From the NCBI RefSeq assembly GCF_030403775.1, contig NZ_JAQMWQ010000006.1, positions 1 to 64,000 of the forward strand: a stretch of 64,000 nucleotides of DNA, written 5' to 3'. The stretch comes from Paenibacillus sp. BSR1-1 (GTDB lineage: Bacteria > Bacillota > Bacilli > Bacillales > Cytobacillaceae). The notes beneath the pieces are model-generated. The model did not search any database. It was given only the letters and a program-made list of their open reading frames with translations, and had not been told where the DNA came from. Shown piece by piece: positions 33,103 to 42,049 of the stretch (positions are counted from its first letter, which is position 1; every line of letters begins with the position of its first letter). The position numbers were made by a program, and so were the translations under genes.

Positions 33103-36100
33103 GTGAGATCAATTATAAAAGGCCGTTGGGCTATATTTGCTTTATGGCTGATTGCAACAATATTGCTTACAGTCATTCAGCCCGACATCAATGCCATACT
33201 GCGGCAAAAAGGACAGCAAGGAACGGGGAATGGAAGCCCTTCGGTTATAGCGGACAAAATCCTCAAAAAGATGGATACTACCAAGGGTACGAACAACCTT
33301 ATCGTATTTTATGATAAAAATAAAATCTCTAATGACGAAATGAAAAAAATCGGGGATCAGGTAAAAGCGATTAGCGATAGCAGCAAAGAGCTTGGTATTA
33401 CCGATATGATTGATCCTTTTAGTACGCCAGAAGCAAAAAGCTCTTTGGTTTCTAAAGATGGCACGACTCTTATGGTGAGTTTTAAGCTTGATAAGAAATC
33501 AAGAGAAGTGGATGATATTAAAAAAGAATTTGATAGCAAACTTAAAAAAGTACCTGTTAAGTACTATCTTAGCGGGGAGGATTTTATCAATAATGATTAT
33601 CTAAAAGCTTCTGTGTCCGGAGTTGAGAAGAGCGCTGCATTGACCGTAATCTTTATTTTAGTTGTGCTTATTATTGCGTTTAGGTCAGTGGTAACGCCTT
33701 TGATTTCCTTAGTAACGGTGGCCTTTTCCTATCTGGTTTCCATGGGAATTGCCGCTCAATTAATTGATAAGGCAGGATTTCCAATTACAAGTCTTACCCA
33801 AATGCTCTTAGTGCTTATCCTCTTTGGTATTGGTACGGATTACAATATCCTTCTGTTTAATCGATTTAGGGAGGAACTATCCCATGGCCATTCGATAGAT
33901 GAATCGATCATTAGAACCTATAAAACGGCGGGTAAAACGATTGCTTATAGCATTCTCACAGTATTTATTGCATTCCTTGCCCTTGTTTTTGCGGAGTCAC
34001 CAATCTATAAATCTGGTGTGGTTGTAGCAATCGGTGTTACGATCCTATTGCTTGAAATTCTGACCTTAACACCTTTCATGATGAAAGTCCTTGGCAATAA
34101 ACTTTTCTGGCCTTCCAAGAATGCAGGCGACGGTCATAAGGAAAACAAGTTCTGGGGAGCCACATCCTCCTTTGCTACAAAGCGTCCTTTAATAACGGTG
34201 ATCCTTATCGTTTTAATCCTAGGACCAATGGTGTATTTCCACCAACAAAAGCTTAACTTTGATACGATTGGAGAGCTTGGAAATCGTTATCCTTCAACAA
34301 AGGGTTTTCATATTATTGCGGACCATTTTGGCAAGGGTCAGGCAATGCCTGCGACTGTTGTCATTGAAAATAGTTCAGCATTAAATAAAAATGAATCGCT
34401 TGCGGTTATTGATAACGTAACGGAAAGCCTCAAGGCTATTAAGGGAGTGAAGCAGGTTTCTTCGGTTACCCAGCCTCAAGGAAAACCAATTGATGGATTT
34501 TATGTAGATAGTCAAATGGGATCGGTAACGGATGGCATTTCCAAAACGCAAGATGGTGTGGACCAAATCTATGATGGATTGAATCAGGCGCAAGAAAAGC
34601 TCGAATCAGCTGACTTTTCTAAGGTCACCCAAATGGTTGATGGTACTGCAACGCTTCAAAAAGGAATGAACGACTTAACCAATGGATTAAAGCAAATCCA
34701 AGCTGGTATCGATAATGGGTCAAGTAATTCACAAACGATCAGCAATGGGATAGCAAACATCGAAACAAACCTTTCAAAGACGAGCAGCGGCATTGCTGTG
34801 TTAAATGAAAATTATAAAAGCATGCAGGCTGGTTTCCGTGATATGGGGACCCAATACCAAGCTGATGCACAGAAACTTCTTGATGCAAAAAATTCACTCG
34901 CTCTCATGCAATCAATGGTAACAAACTTGGGTCAGAGTTATGCAAATGCCAATAGTGATAAGAATTACCAGGACTTAAAGAAAGAAATCGATGACTCATT
35001 ATCAAAATTGAGTCAAATTACGCCTCAAGGAATAAATGCATTAAATGAAAAGTACGATGAGGCAAAGGTCGGTTTTGCAGAAGCCAATAAAAATCTTACC
35101 ATCATGAGCAGCGGTCTATCACAAATGGCAGCCGGCTTGAAAGAAATTGAAGCTGGACTTGGTAAAACTTCTTCAGGAATAGGCCAAATCGTAACAAATA
35201 TGAACAAAGTAACGGATGGTCTTGGTCAAATGAAATCGGGTCAGCAGCAGCTGGCAGACGGGCTCAATGGTTTCAGTGTCTTTGGGCAAAAGCTATCGGA
35301 TGTAAACGGCGGGTTAAAGCAAATATCTGATGGGCTCGGACAAACAAACGGTTTCTTAACGCAATATAAAGGTAATAAAACTTTCTTTATGCCGAAGGAA
35401 GCCTTGACGGACAATGGGTTTGAAAAATCATTAGATGCTTTCATGTCCAAAGATAGAAAGATTACAAAAATGTTGGTTGTTTTAAAAGCGGATCCGTATT
35501 CTCCAGAGGCTTTAAGTACCATTAATAAAATAAATACAACGGTTGCCAATGGACTAAAAGGAACAGAGCTTTCAGATGCCAAGTTGGGTACAGCTGGGCC
35601 AAGTGCGACAACAAATGATACAAATGATATATTGAGCCGGGATCTCAACAGAACGACAACGATTGTTATAATCGGAGTATTGCTCGTATTGTTCTTTGTA
35701 ATAAGATCTTTCTGGACACCGGTTTTCATCACGGCATCCCTTTTGGGAGCGTACTATGCAGCCATGTTCGTTATTAACTATATTTTCATAGATTTGAAGG
35801 GGTATGAAGGGGTATCTTCCTTCGTTCCGTTCTTCTCCTTTATCATTATTGTCGCCTTGGGAGTAGACTATAGCATCTTCTTGATGATGCGCTTTAAGGA
35901 ATACCCTCATATGTCACAGAAAGACGCCATCGTGGTGGCTTCTAGACATATAGGCGGCGTCATTATTGCAGCCGTCATTATACTAGGAGGCACTTTTGCC
36001 ACACTAATGCCTGCTGGAATAATGGTTTTATATCAATTAGCGGTAGCAGTTATTACAGGACTGATTGTGCTTTGCTTTGTGCTTCTTCCAATCTTTTTGC

Positions 36101-36195
36101 CAGCGATGATTGCCCTTCCAGGTGCGCTAGCAAATTTATCTTCTAGAAAAAAGGGAAATGAATTAAGCATAGAGGAAAAAGTAGTAAGGACCTAA
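33103..36195 (+). CDS. MMPL/RND-superfamily exporter (YdgH-like)
   Basis: A 1030-residue membrane transporter with the duplicated MMPL plan: a first helix, an extracytoplasmic domain (about 35-175), five to six helices (about 175-345) with GIGTDYNILLFNRFREEL, a second large extracytoplasmic loop (about 385-830) and a second helix bundle with VALGVDYSIFLMMRFKEYP. The D-Y motifs supply proton coupling. The second loop holds a long series of coiled-coil-like repeats (Gly-Leu/Met-x-Gln-Met…), as in YdgH and phage-infection-type proteins. Such exporters move lipids or hydrophobic compounds. GTG start at 33103, 10 bases after AGGAGGG. It is next to a TetR regulator, suggesting inducible expression. 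Confidence 0.87.
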   Translation: MRSIIKGRWAIFALWLIATILLTVIQPDINAILRQKGQQGTGNGSPSVIADKILKKMDTTKGTNNLIVFYDKNKISNDEMKKIGDQVKAISDSSKELGITDMIDPFSTPEAKSSLVSKDGTTLMVSFKLDKKSREVDDIKKEFDSKLKKVPVKYYLSGEDFINNDYLKASVSGVEKSAALTVIFILVVLIIAFRSVVTPLISLVTVAFSYLVSMGIAAQLIDKAGFPITSLTQMLLVLILFGIGTDYNILLFNRFREELSHGHSIDESIIRTYKTAGKTIAYSILTVFIAFLALVFAESPIYKSGVVVAIGVTILLLEILTLTPFMMKVLGNKLFWPSKNAGDGHKENKFWGATSSFATKRPLITVILIVLILGPMVYFHQQKLNFDTIGELGNRYPSTKGFHIIADHFGKGQAMPATVVIENSSALNKNESLAVIDNVTESLKAIKGVKQVSSVTQPQGKPIDGFYVDSQMGSVTDGISKTQDGVDQIYDGLNQAQEKLESADFSKVTQMVDGTATLQKGMNDLTNGLKQIQAGIDNGSSNSQTISNGIANIETNLSKTSSGIAVLNENYKSMQAGFRDMGTQYQADAQKLLDAKNSLALMQSMVTNLGQSYANANSDKNYQDLKKEIDDSLSKLSQITPQGINALNEKYDEAKVGFAEANKNLTIMSSGLSQMAAGLKEIEAGLGKTSSGIGQIVTNMNKVTDGLGQMKSGQQQLADGLNGFSVFGQKLSDVNGGLKQISDGLGQTNGFLTQYKGNKTFFMPKEALTDNGFEKSLDAFMSKDRKITKMLVVLKADPYSPEALSTINKINTTVANGLKGTELSDAKLGTAGPSATTNDTNDILSRDLNRTTTIVIIGVLLVLFFVIRSFWTPVFITASLLGAYYAAMFVINYIFIDLKGYEGVSSFVPFFSFIIIVALGVDYSIFLMMRFKEYPHMSQKDAIVVASRHIGGVIIAAVIILGGTFATLMPAGIMVLYQLAVAVITGLIVLCFVLLPIFLPAMIALPGALANLSSRKKGNELSIEEKVVRT

Positions 36196-36203
36196 CTTCA
36201 AAT

Positions 36204-36250
36204 AAAAAGCCGATTTACTTTCTATTTATAAAGAAAGAATCGGCTTTTTT
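36204..36250 (+). terminator. Terminator after the MMPL gene
   Basis: AAAAAGCCGATT pairs perfectly with AATCGGCTTTTT (12 bp), with an inner CTTTCT/AGAAAG helix, then T residues. Confidence 0.85.
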
Positions 36251-36343
36251 ATTTACTTGAATAAAAACTTTCATATTTACTGTATATTTCTCCAAGATTT
36301 TGATATACTTTATCCAAATATTTGAAGCATGAGGTACATATTC

Positions 36344-37447
36344 GTGTCAAAATCTAAAATACAATTCTGGCTAATTCAAATTTTGCTTGTTTTGTCGATT
36401 ATTTTCGTTTCAACCAAGATTTCTTTTATGTTTAAGCCTATAGGGGTGTTTTTCTCGACGGTTTTCTTTCCAATTCTCATCACTGGATTCCTTTATTTCC
36501 TATTGAATCCGGTTGTGAATTTTCTGGAACGCAAAAAACTCCCTAGGGTAGCAGCCATTTTGGTCCTATATGTTGTGTTTGCCGGTCTTCTTGTATTGGC
36601 AGCTGGAAGCCTCGTCCCTGCTGTTTCCAAACAGGCGACAGAGCTTGCCAATGATCTCCCTGGATTTGCTCATAAGACGACTGATTATGTTAATGATGTA
36701 ATCAAGTCTTCAGAGTTTAAAAACTTTAGGAACCAGCAAAGTGAAATGATTGATAATGTTCAGCAGCGGTTATTGGAGTATGCCAATACACTTCCAAACA
36801 AACTGACTAACATCCTTCTAGGCTTTTTTGGCATCGTCACAAACATTGCGATTATTCTTGTGACTGTTCCATTTTTATTATTTTATATGTTTAAAGATGG
36901 ACAAAAATTTCCTAGAGCAGTATCAAAGTTCATTCCTTCCGATTACAGGGATGAAAGCTTAAAAATATTAAAAGAAACAGGAGAGACCCTATCCGCCTAC
37001 ATTCAGGGACAGGTGGTGGTCGCCTTGGCTGTCGGAACATTAGCCTTTATTGGATACTTAATTATCGGCTTACGCTATGCATTAATAATGGCGCTGATTG
37101 TAGCCTTCACCAACATAATCCCATATGTCGGGCCGATCATTGGCGGTGCGCCTGCAGTGCTCGTCGGTTTCTTTGATTCACCTACTAAAGCTTTATTAGT
37201 AATCGTCGTAATCCTAGTTGCCCAGCAAATTGAAGGGAACTTCCTGTCTCCAATGATTTTAGGGAAATCATTGGATACGCATCCAGCAACCATTATCATT
37301 ATTCTTTTGGCTGCGGGCAATCTAGCAGGCGTCCTTGGAATGGTCTTGGCTGTCCCAACGTATGCTGTTTTAAAAACTATTGTTTTAAACGTAGTCCGAT
37401 TTTTGAGAGCGAGAAAAGCGGCGAAAAGTATAGTTGAAGGAACCTGA
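36344..37447 (+). CDS. AI-2E (PerM) family transporter
   Basis: A 367-residue membrane protein with about eight helices of the AI-2E/PerM/YtvI/YueF family. Helices cluster at both ends, with a soluble central part (ATELANDLPGFAHKTTDYVNDVIKSSEF). The conserved C-terminal AFTNIIPYVGPIIGGAPAVLVGF and QIEGNFLSPMILGKSLDTHP stretches identify the family. Members include autoinducer-2 exporters and Na+/H+ antiporter-like proteins, so the substrate is open. GTG at 36344 is chosen because GAGGT lies 8 bases upstream; ATG 36329 precedes it. Its terminator overlaps the stop codon. Confidence 0.85.
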   Translation: MSKSKIQFWLIQILLVLSIIFVSTKISFMFKPIGVFFSTVFFPILITGFLYFLLNPVVNFLERKKLPRVAAILVLYVVFAGLLVLAAGSLVPAVSKQATELANDLPGFAHKTTDYVNDVIKSSEFKNFRNQQSEMIDNVQQRLLEYANTLPNKLTNILLGFFGIVTNIAIILVTVPFLLFYMFKDGQKFPRAVSKFIPSDYRDESLKILKETGETLSAYIQGQVVVALAVGTLAFIGYLIIGLRYALIMALIVAFTNIIPYVGPIIGGAPAVLVGFFDSPTKALLVIVVILVAQQIEGNFLSPMILGKSLDTHPATIIIILLAAGNLAGVLGMVLAVPTYAVLKTIVLNVVRFLRARKAAKSIVEGT

Positions 37448-37470
37448 GTCATTGACTCAGGTTCCTTTTT
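37439..37470 (+). terminator. Terminator overlapping the stop codon of the AI-2E gene
   Basis: GGAACCTGAGT/ACTCAGGTTCC (11 bp) with a 5-base loop and TTTTT. The TGA stop (37445-37447) is inside the 5' arm. Confidence 0.8.
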
Positions 37471-37478
37471 AGGTACAT

Positions 37479-38390
37479 TCATTTTTTAAATTCATGTAAT
37501 CGTTCATAAGTTTCAAGCAGGAAATCATAAAACAAAGCTTCGGTGGGAAGAAGTTTCCGTTGGGCAGGATAAATGACACCCACTGATCGGGTGAGATTCT
37601 CATCAGATAATGGAATCATGACAGTGGAGCGGGGGGTATTATCCACCAAAGTCATCTCAGGCATCAATGCTACACCTAGACCTGCTGAGACTAATCCTTT
37701 TAATGCATCAATATCTTTTCCTTCGAAGGCGATTTGGGGTGAAAAACCGGCATCAATACAAGCCCCAACAACCTGTTCACGAAAAACAAACCCTTCTGGA
37801 AGAACACAGAATGGGTCATCCTTTAAGTCTCGTAACCTTATCGATTTCCGATCAGATAACGGATGATGTAGGGGGATGAGAGCAACGATATTTTCCGTAA
37901 AAAGTGTAGCTCCTTTAATTTTTTTTTCTTTTTCTGGATTGGGCATGGGGGCAATCATGGCTAAATTAAATTCACCATTTATAACACCGTCTATTAAATC
38001 ATAATAAAGGGCATTGCTCATTTGAAATTTCGCTTCTGGGTACCTGGTGCGAAAAGCGTAAATAATGAACGGCAAGGTATGAGCCGCCATGCTTATGGGG
38101 AATGCAATTCGAACAGTACCTTTTTCAGGGTTTAAATTTTCTTCTACTTCTCGCTTTGCATCCTCCATCATATTCCATACTTGTTTCATCCTTTCAAAAA
38201 AAATCCTTCCTATTGGGGTTAACTTTACACTTCTTCCTTCACGTATAAAAAGTTTTACCCCCAATTCGTTTTCTAAATTGAAGATTTGTCTGCTTACGGA
38301 TGATTGGGCAACATGCAAGAAGTCTGCGGCCTCTGTTACATGCTCTCTTTTTGCCACCTCTATGAAATACTGAATTTGCCTTGTCTCCAT
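37479..38390 (-). CDS. LysR-family regulator, GltC-like
   Basis: A 303-residue LysR regulator. The helix-turn-helix (ETRQIQYFIEVAKREHVTEAADFLHVAQSSVSRQIFNLENELGVKLF) and the effector domain (GTVRIAFPISMAAHTLPFIIYAF, FCVLPEGFVFREQVV, EGKDIDALKGLVSAGLGVALMPE) match B. subtilis GltC, the 2-oxoglutarate/glutamate-sensing activator of glutamate synthase, closely in layout. Here it is transcribed away from a glutamate dehydrogenase gene starting 298 bases to the right, which makes gdhA its likely target. It need not be the true GltC, since gltAB is not in the window. A repeat element lies in the shared upstream region. Confidence 0.85.
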   Translation of the reverse strand: METRQIQYFIEVAKREHVTEAADFLHVAQSSVSRQIFNLENELGVKLFIREGRSVKLTPIGRIFFERMKQVWNMMEDAKREVEENLNPEKGTVRIAFPISMAAHTLPFIIYAFRTRYPEAKFQMSNALYYDLIDGVINGEFNLAMIAPMPNPEKEKKIKGATLFTENIVALIPLHHPLSDRKSIRLRDLKDDPFCVLPEGFVFREQVVGACIDAGFSPQIAFEGKDIDALKGLVSAGLGVALMPEMTLVDNTPRSTVMIPLSDENLTRSVGVIYPAQRKLLPTEALFYDFLLETYERLHEFKK

Positions 38391-38513
38391 TTTTAAATCA
38401 CTCCATTTAATGCGTAAAACGCATTAATTTCATCGAAAATTAAGATTGTAACTATTAATTAATAAATTATAAAATGAAAACACATTGAAGAAAAGGAATT
38501 TTCTTAATTTTTA

Positions 38514-38657
38514 GGCAGTGTTAAAAGTCATTGTTGATTTTGTAACTCTGTTTATTGGAGCGGAAGGCGCGAGACTCCTGCGGGAGGACGGGGCAGGGGA
38601 GCCTCCTCGGCGCTTAAGCGCCTGGAGCGCAAATCAACAGCAAAGTTTAACACAGCC
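38514..38657. repeat. Intergenic element with terminal inverted repeats
   Basis: About 144 bases, GC-rich inside, bounded by imperfect inverted repeats: GGCAGTGTTAAAAGTC… at the left and …GTTTAACACAGCC at the right, extended by TTGTTGATTT/AAATCAACA. The core GGAGCGGAAGGCGCGAGACT, CTCCTGCGGGAGGAC and GCCTGGAGCG is a kind of repeat I recall as scattered between genes in many Bacillaceae genomes, here probably with an internal deletion. It encodes nothing and forms a strong stem as RNA. Confidence 0.75.
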
Positions 38658-38682
38658 AATTTTAAAATAGATCTGGGGCTGA

Positions 38683-40071
<1,389 letters not shown>

Positions 40072-40089
40072 CTTCATGTTTTTGTTTTG

Positions 40090-40119
40090 AAAAAAGGTCA
40101 CTGATTAGTGGCCTTTTTT
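40090..40119 (+). terminator. Terminator after gdhA
   Basis: AAAAAAGGTCACT/AGTGGCCTTTTTT (one G-T pair) with a GATT loop. Confidence 0.85.
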
Positions 40120-40156
40120 GTTATTTATTATTATTCTGAATTCTCGCAAAAATTTA

Positions 40157-40175
40157 TATATGTAATTTACATATA
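40157..40175. promoter_or_regulatory. Palindromic operator, copy 1
   Basis: A perfect 19-bp palindrome TATATGTAA-T-TTACATATA. It overlaps the probable -35 region (TTTACA 40166-40171) of a promoter whose -10 is TATAAT at 40190-40195. Confidence 0.6.
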
Positions 40176-40194
40176 CAAGTAACATGATGTATAA

Positions 40195-40213
40195 TATGTG
40201 TAAATTACATATA
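40195..40213. promoter_or_regulatory. Palindromic operator, copy 2
   Basis: A near-identical 19-bp palindrome (TATGTGTAA-A-TTACATATA, one mismatch) centred 38 bases after copy 1 and starting at the last base of the -10 box. The pair brackets the promoter, a typical repressor arrangement. Confidence 0.6.
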
Positions 40214-40270
40214 TGAGTATAAAATGTCATTAGGAAAAAAGTTCATGATTTTAAGAATGGGGGCATTTTT

Positions 40271-40405
40271 GTGAGTGAGCAAGAGGAATTATTGCTGTAT
40301 AAAACTTCTAATATTCTTAAGAAAGATACAAGCATGATGAATCTGAACGATATTATTGAAGAACTAGTACAAATTATTGAATTAAATGTGAAGAATAACT
40401 CATAA
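40271..40405 (+). CDS. Small acidic protein of unknown function (44 aa)
   Basis: GTG at 40271 opens 44 codons encoding MSEQEELLLYKTSNILKKDT, then MMNLNDIIEELVQIIELNVK and NNS; a GGGGG site lies 6-7 bases upstream. It is predicted to be helical and acidic, the size of small Bacillus regulators or anti-regulators, but no family is recognised. The strong promoter with two operators in front of it suggests that it, perhaps with the following gene at 40494, is expressed only under a specific signal. Confidence 0.55.
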   Translation: MSEQEELLLYKTSNILKKDTSMMNLNDIIEELVQIIELNVKNNS

Positions 40406-40493
40406 CAAGAATTCAATTAATAGAGTTTTCCCAAACACCCATGATTGGCTATTCACATAAAATGCAAAAGGCTAAATTTCGGGAGGGAAAATA

Positions 40494-41000
40494 GTGAGTT
40501 ATTTTTTACCTGCTCAAAGTCAGCAACCACTTTTAATACATGTATCTTCTGGTCCAGACAGTGCAGGAAACGGCTTTTCAAATTTTGAGGCATCGGTTTA
40601 CCCTAACTTCTTTTCAGCTTTTGTGACCGCGGTATACCTGCAGCGGTACGGAACTCCAGTGACAATGTTTTTTAATGGAGAGGGTGTGAATGGATTAATT
40701 AAAGGAAGACTGGCAACCATGATCGGCAATCCTGATGCGGAAAAAACGATTACGGAACAAGTAGGGATGTCTATTCCTGATTTTCTCCATAGCGACCCTC
40801 CACAAAATTTGTTGGAATGGGCACAGACATTTGTCCGCCATGGCGGGCAAGTAACCTATTGTGGAACAACCAATACATGGGCCGGAAATGCAGAATCCTG
40901 GTCCGACAATTCGAAAATGGAATCGTTCGCCAACCCGCTAAATATTCAACAGGTAGCTGCAATTGTCATGAATAAAAATTGGAATTATATTGCTTTATAA
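40494..41000 (+). CDS. DsrE-like small protein
   Basis: A 168-residue cytoplasmic protein. QPLLIHVSSGPDSAGNGFSNFEASVYPNFFSAFVTAVYLQRYGTPVTMFFNGEGVNGL resembles the alpha/beta fold of the DsrE/DsrF family (first strand, helix, and VTMFFNGEGV second strand), followed by a region corresponding to the conserved cysteine part: GGQVTYCGTTNTWAG has a single Cys at the place where DsrE proteins carry their sulfur-accepting Cys. Function is therefore perhaps sulfur relay or small-molecule binding, but this is inference. GTG start at 40494 after GGGAGGG. Possibly co-transcribed with the 44-aa gene 88 bases upstream. Confidence 0.6.
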   Translation: MSYFLPAQSQQPLLIHVSSGPDSAGNGFSNFEASVYPNFFSAFVTAVYLQRYGTPVTMFFNGEGVNGLIKGRLATMIGNPDAEKTITEQVGMSIPDFLHSDPPQNLLEWAQTFVRHGGQVTYCGTTNTWAGNAESWSDNSKMESFANPLNIQQVAAIVMNKNWNYIAL

Positions 41001-41005
41001 AAATA

Positions 41006-41043
41006 AGATAACCCCAACAGCATCTGCAGTTGGGGTTATCTTG
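41006..41043 (+). terminator. Long hairpin after the DsrE-like gene
   Basis: AAGATAACCCCAAC/GTTGGGGTTATCTT, a perfect 14-bp stem with a 10-base loop. No T-run follows beyond the stem end, so termination may be Rho-independent but weak, or the hairpin protects the mRNA end. Confidence 0.6.
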
Positions 41044-41090
41044 CGAAAAATCGTAAATGGGACAATTCGTCCCTTTTTATTTAGATTCTT

Positions 41091-41372
41091 TTAACCATTT
41101 CTTCCTTTCCTAAAACCCAAATAAAAAACACCCAAACTATATGATACAAACCCGAAAATAATCATAATAACCTTCTTATGTAATTTCCACAGTAAGCTTA
41201 TATCGGAAATCAAAATTCCTTTTGTATGCAAATAATAGAGATAGACAATTAGTAGGGATAGGAAAATAAGAAAGATTAACTTAAGTAAACGAAAGAAATT
41301 TAAATTGTCGAGAAAAAGTGTTATCTTTCTCTTCTTTTTTGAGGAAGATTTTTTTTTACTTGTTTCTGTCAT
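41091..41372 (-). CDS. Small membrane protein with basic N-terminus (93 aa)
   Basis: Starts MTETSKKKSSSKKKRKITLF with a lysine-rich tail that should stay in the cytoplasm, then two membrane helices (LLKLIFLIFLSLLIVYLYYL and VIMIIFGFVSYSLGVFYLGF). ATG 41372 is chosen, 6 bases after AGAGGAG. It lies 39 bases downstream of the MarR gene with no terminator between, so it is probably co-transcribed with it. I do not recognise the family. Confidence 0.6.
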   Translation of the reverse strand: MTETSKKKSSSKKKRKITLFLDNLNFFRLLKLIFLIFLSLLIVYLYYLHTKGILISDISLLWKLHKKVIMIIFGFVSYSLGVFYLGFRKGRNG

Positions 41373-41411
41373 AAAATTCTCCTCTCGATTTTTTGTTAGC
41401 AAATTGAAAAA

Positions 41412-41843
41412 TTAGTTTTCTTTTAAATGCTCAACGAGTCGACTGAGTAAATCACTTAAAAGCAATACTTCTTGCTCATTGTAAATATTATAAGATTTGC
41501 TGTTAAATTCATTTCGTAATGAACTTAATTGTTCATAAACCAGTTGTCCTTCTTCTGTCACCTTCACACGTGTACGTCTTTTATCTTCAGGGTCTGTAAA
41601 TAAAGCAACTAAATTTGCCTGCAATAGGCGATTGATCATCCCTGTCATATTTTGTTTTGTTACAAGTGTTTCTTCTTTTAATTCACCAATTGATATATCT
41701 CCTTTTTCTATAATGTTTCTTAGAATAACCCATTGTTGTATACTATTTAGACCTACATCTGCCACCATTTTAGCACCATATCTGCTCAAAAGATTTGATA
41801 TCCTTAAGAAATCTAAAGTTATGTTGGTTTTTAAATTTTCCAT
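41412..41843 (-). CDS. MarR-family repressor
   Basis: A 143-residue winged-helix regulator. Seen are the helix-turn-helix DISIGELKEETLVTKQNMTGMINRLLQANLV, the wing DPEDKRRTRVKVTEEGQLV and dimerising ends. It is divergent from an MFS drug exporter (42050) and the region between them carries two identical palindromes, one over its own -35 box. It should therefore repress both the exporter and itself until an inducing drug binds. A small membrane-protein gene follows it on the same strand. Confidence 0.88.
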   Translation of the reverse strand: MENLKTNITLDFLRISNLLSRYGAKMVADVGLNSIQQWVILRNIIEKGDISIGELKEETLVTKQNMTGMINRLLQANLVALFTDPEDKRRTRVKVTEEGQLVYEQLSSLRNEFNSKSYNIYNEQEVLLLSDLLSRLVEHLKEN

Positions 41844-41888
41844 AATAACCTCCTGATTTTGGTAAAGTATTCAATTAGTTAATTACCA

Positions 41889-41917
41889 ATTTTAATAAGA
41901 CAAATAAAATTAGTCAA
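41889..41917 (-). promoter_or_regulatory. Promoter of the MarR gene
   Basis: On the minus strand TTGACT (plus 41912-41917), 17 bases, TAAAAT (plus 41889-41894). The -35 box lies inside operator copy 1. Confidence 0.7.
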
Positions 41918-41930
41918 GTTATTGACTAAT
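41909..41930. promoter_or_regulatory. MarR operator, copy 1
   Basis: Perfect palindrome ATTAGTCAA-N4-TTGACTAAT, overlapping the marR-type gene's -35 box. Confidence 0.75.
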
Positions 41931-41952
41931 TTACAATTGTGAATTAATCTTT

Positions 41953-41974
41953 ATTAGTCAATACATTGACTAAT
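41953..41974. promoter_or_regulatory. MarR operator, copy 2
   Basis: The same nine-base arms as copy 1 with a different 4-base centre, 44 bases away. It lies on the side of the MFS exporter; its TTGACT may serve as -35 box of the exporter's promoter, with TATAAT at 41994-41999 at a longer than ideal distance. Confidence 0.75.
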
Positions 41975-42049
41975 TGTGGGATTGAGAAAAGAATATAATT
42001 CTATTTATCTAAACCCACCATCCCAATCAATAATAGGGAGATGACAGGA

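Noticed and set aside
35241-35910. Overlapping minus-strand frames of 163 and 112 codons within the MMPL gene
   Set aside because: Antisense shadows of a repetitive coding region; no promoter, ribosome site or motif.
38514-38657. The terminal-inverted-repeat element as a complete insertion sequence
   Set aside because: Only 144 bases with no coding capacity; at most a non-autonomous element.
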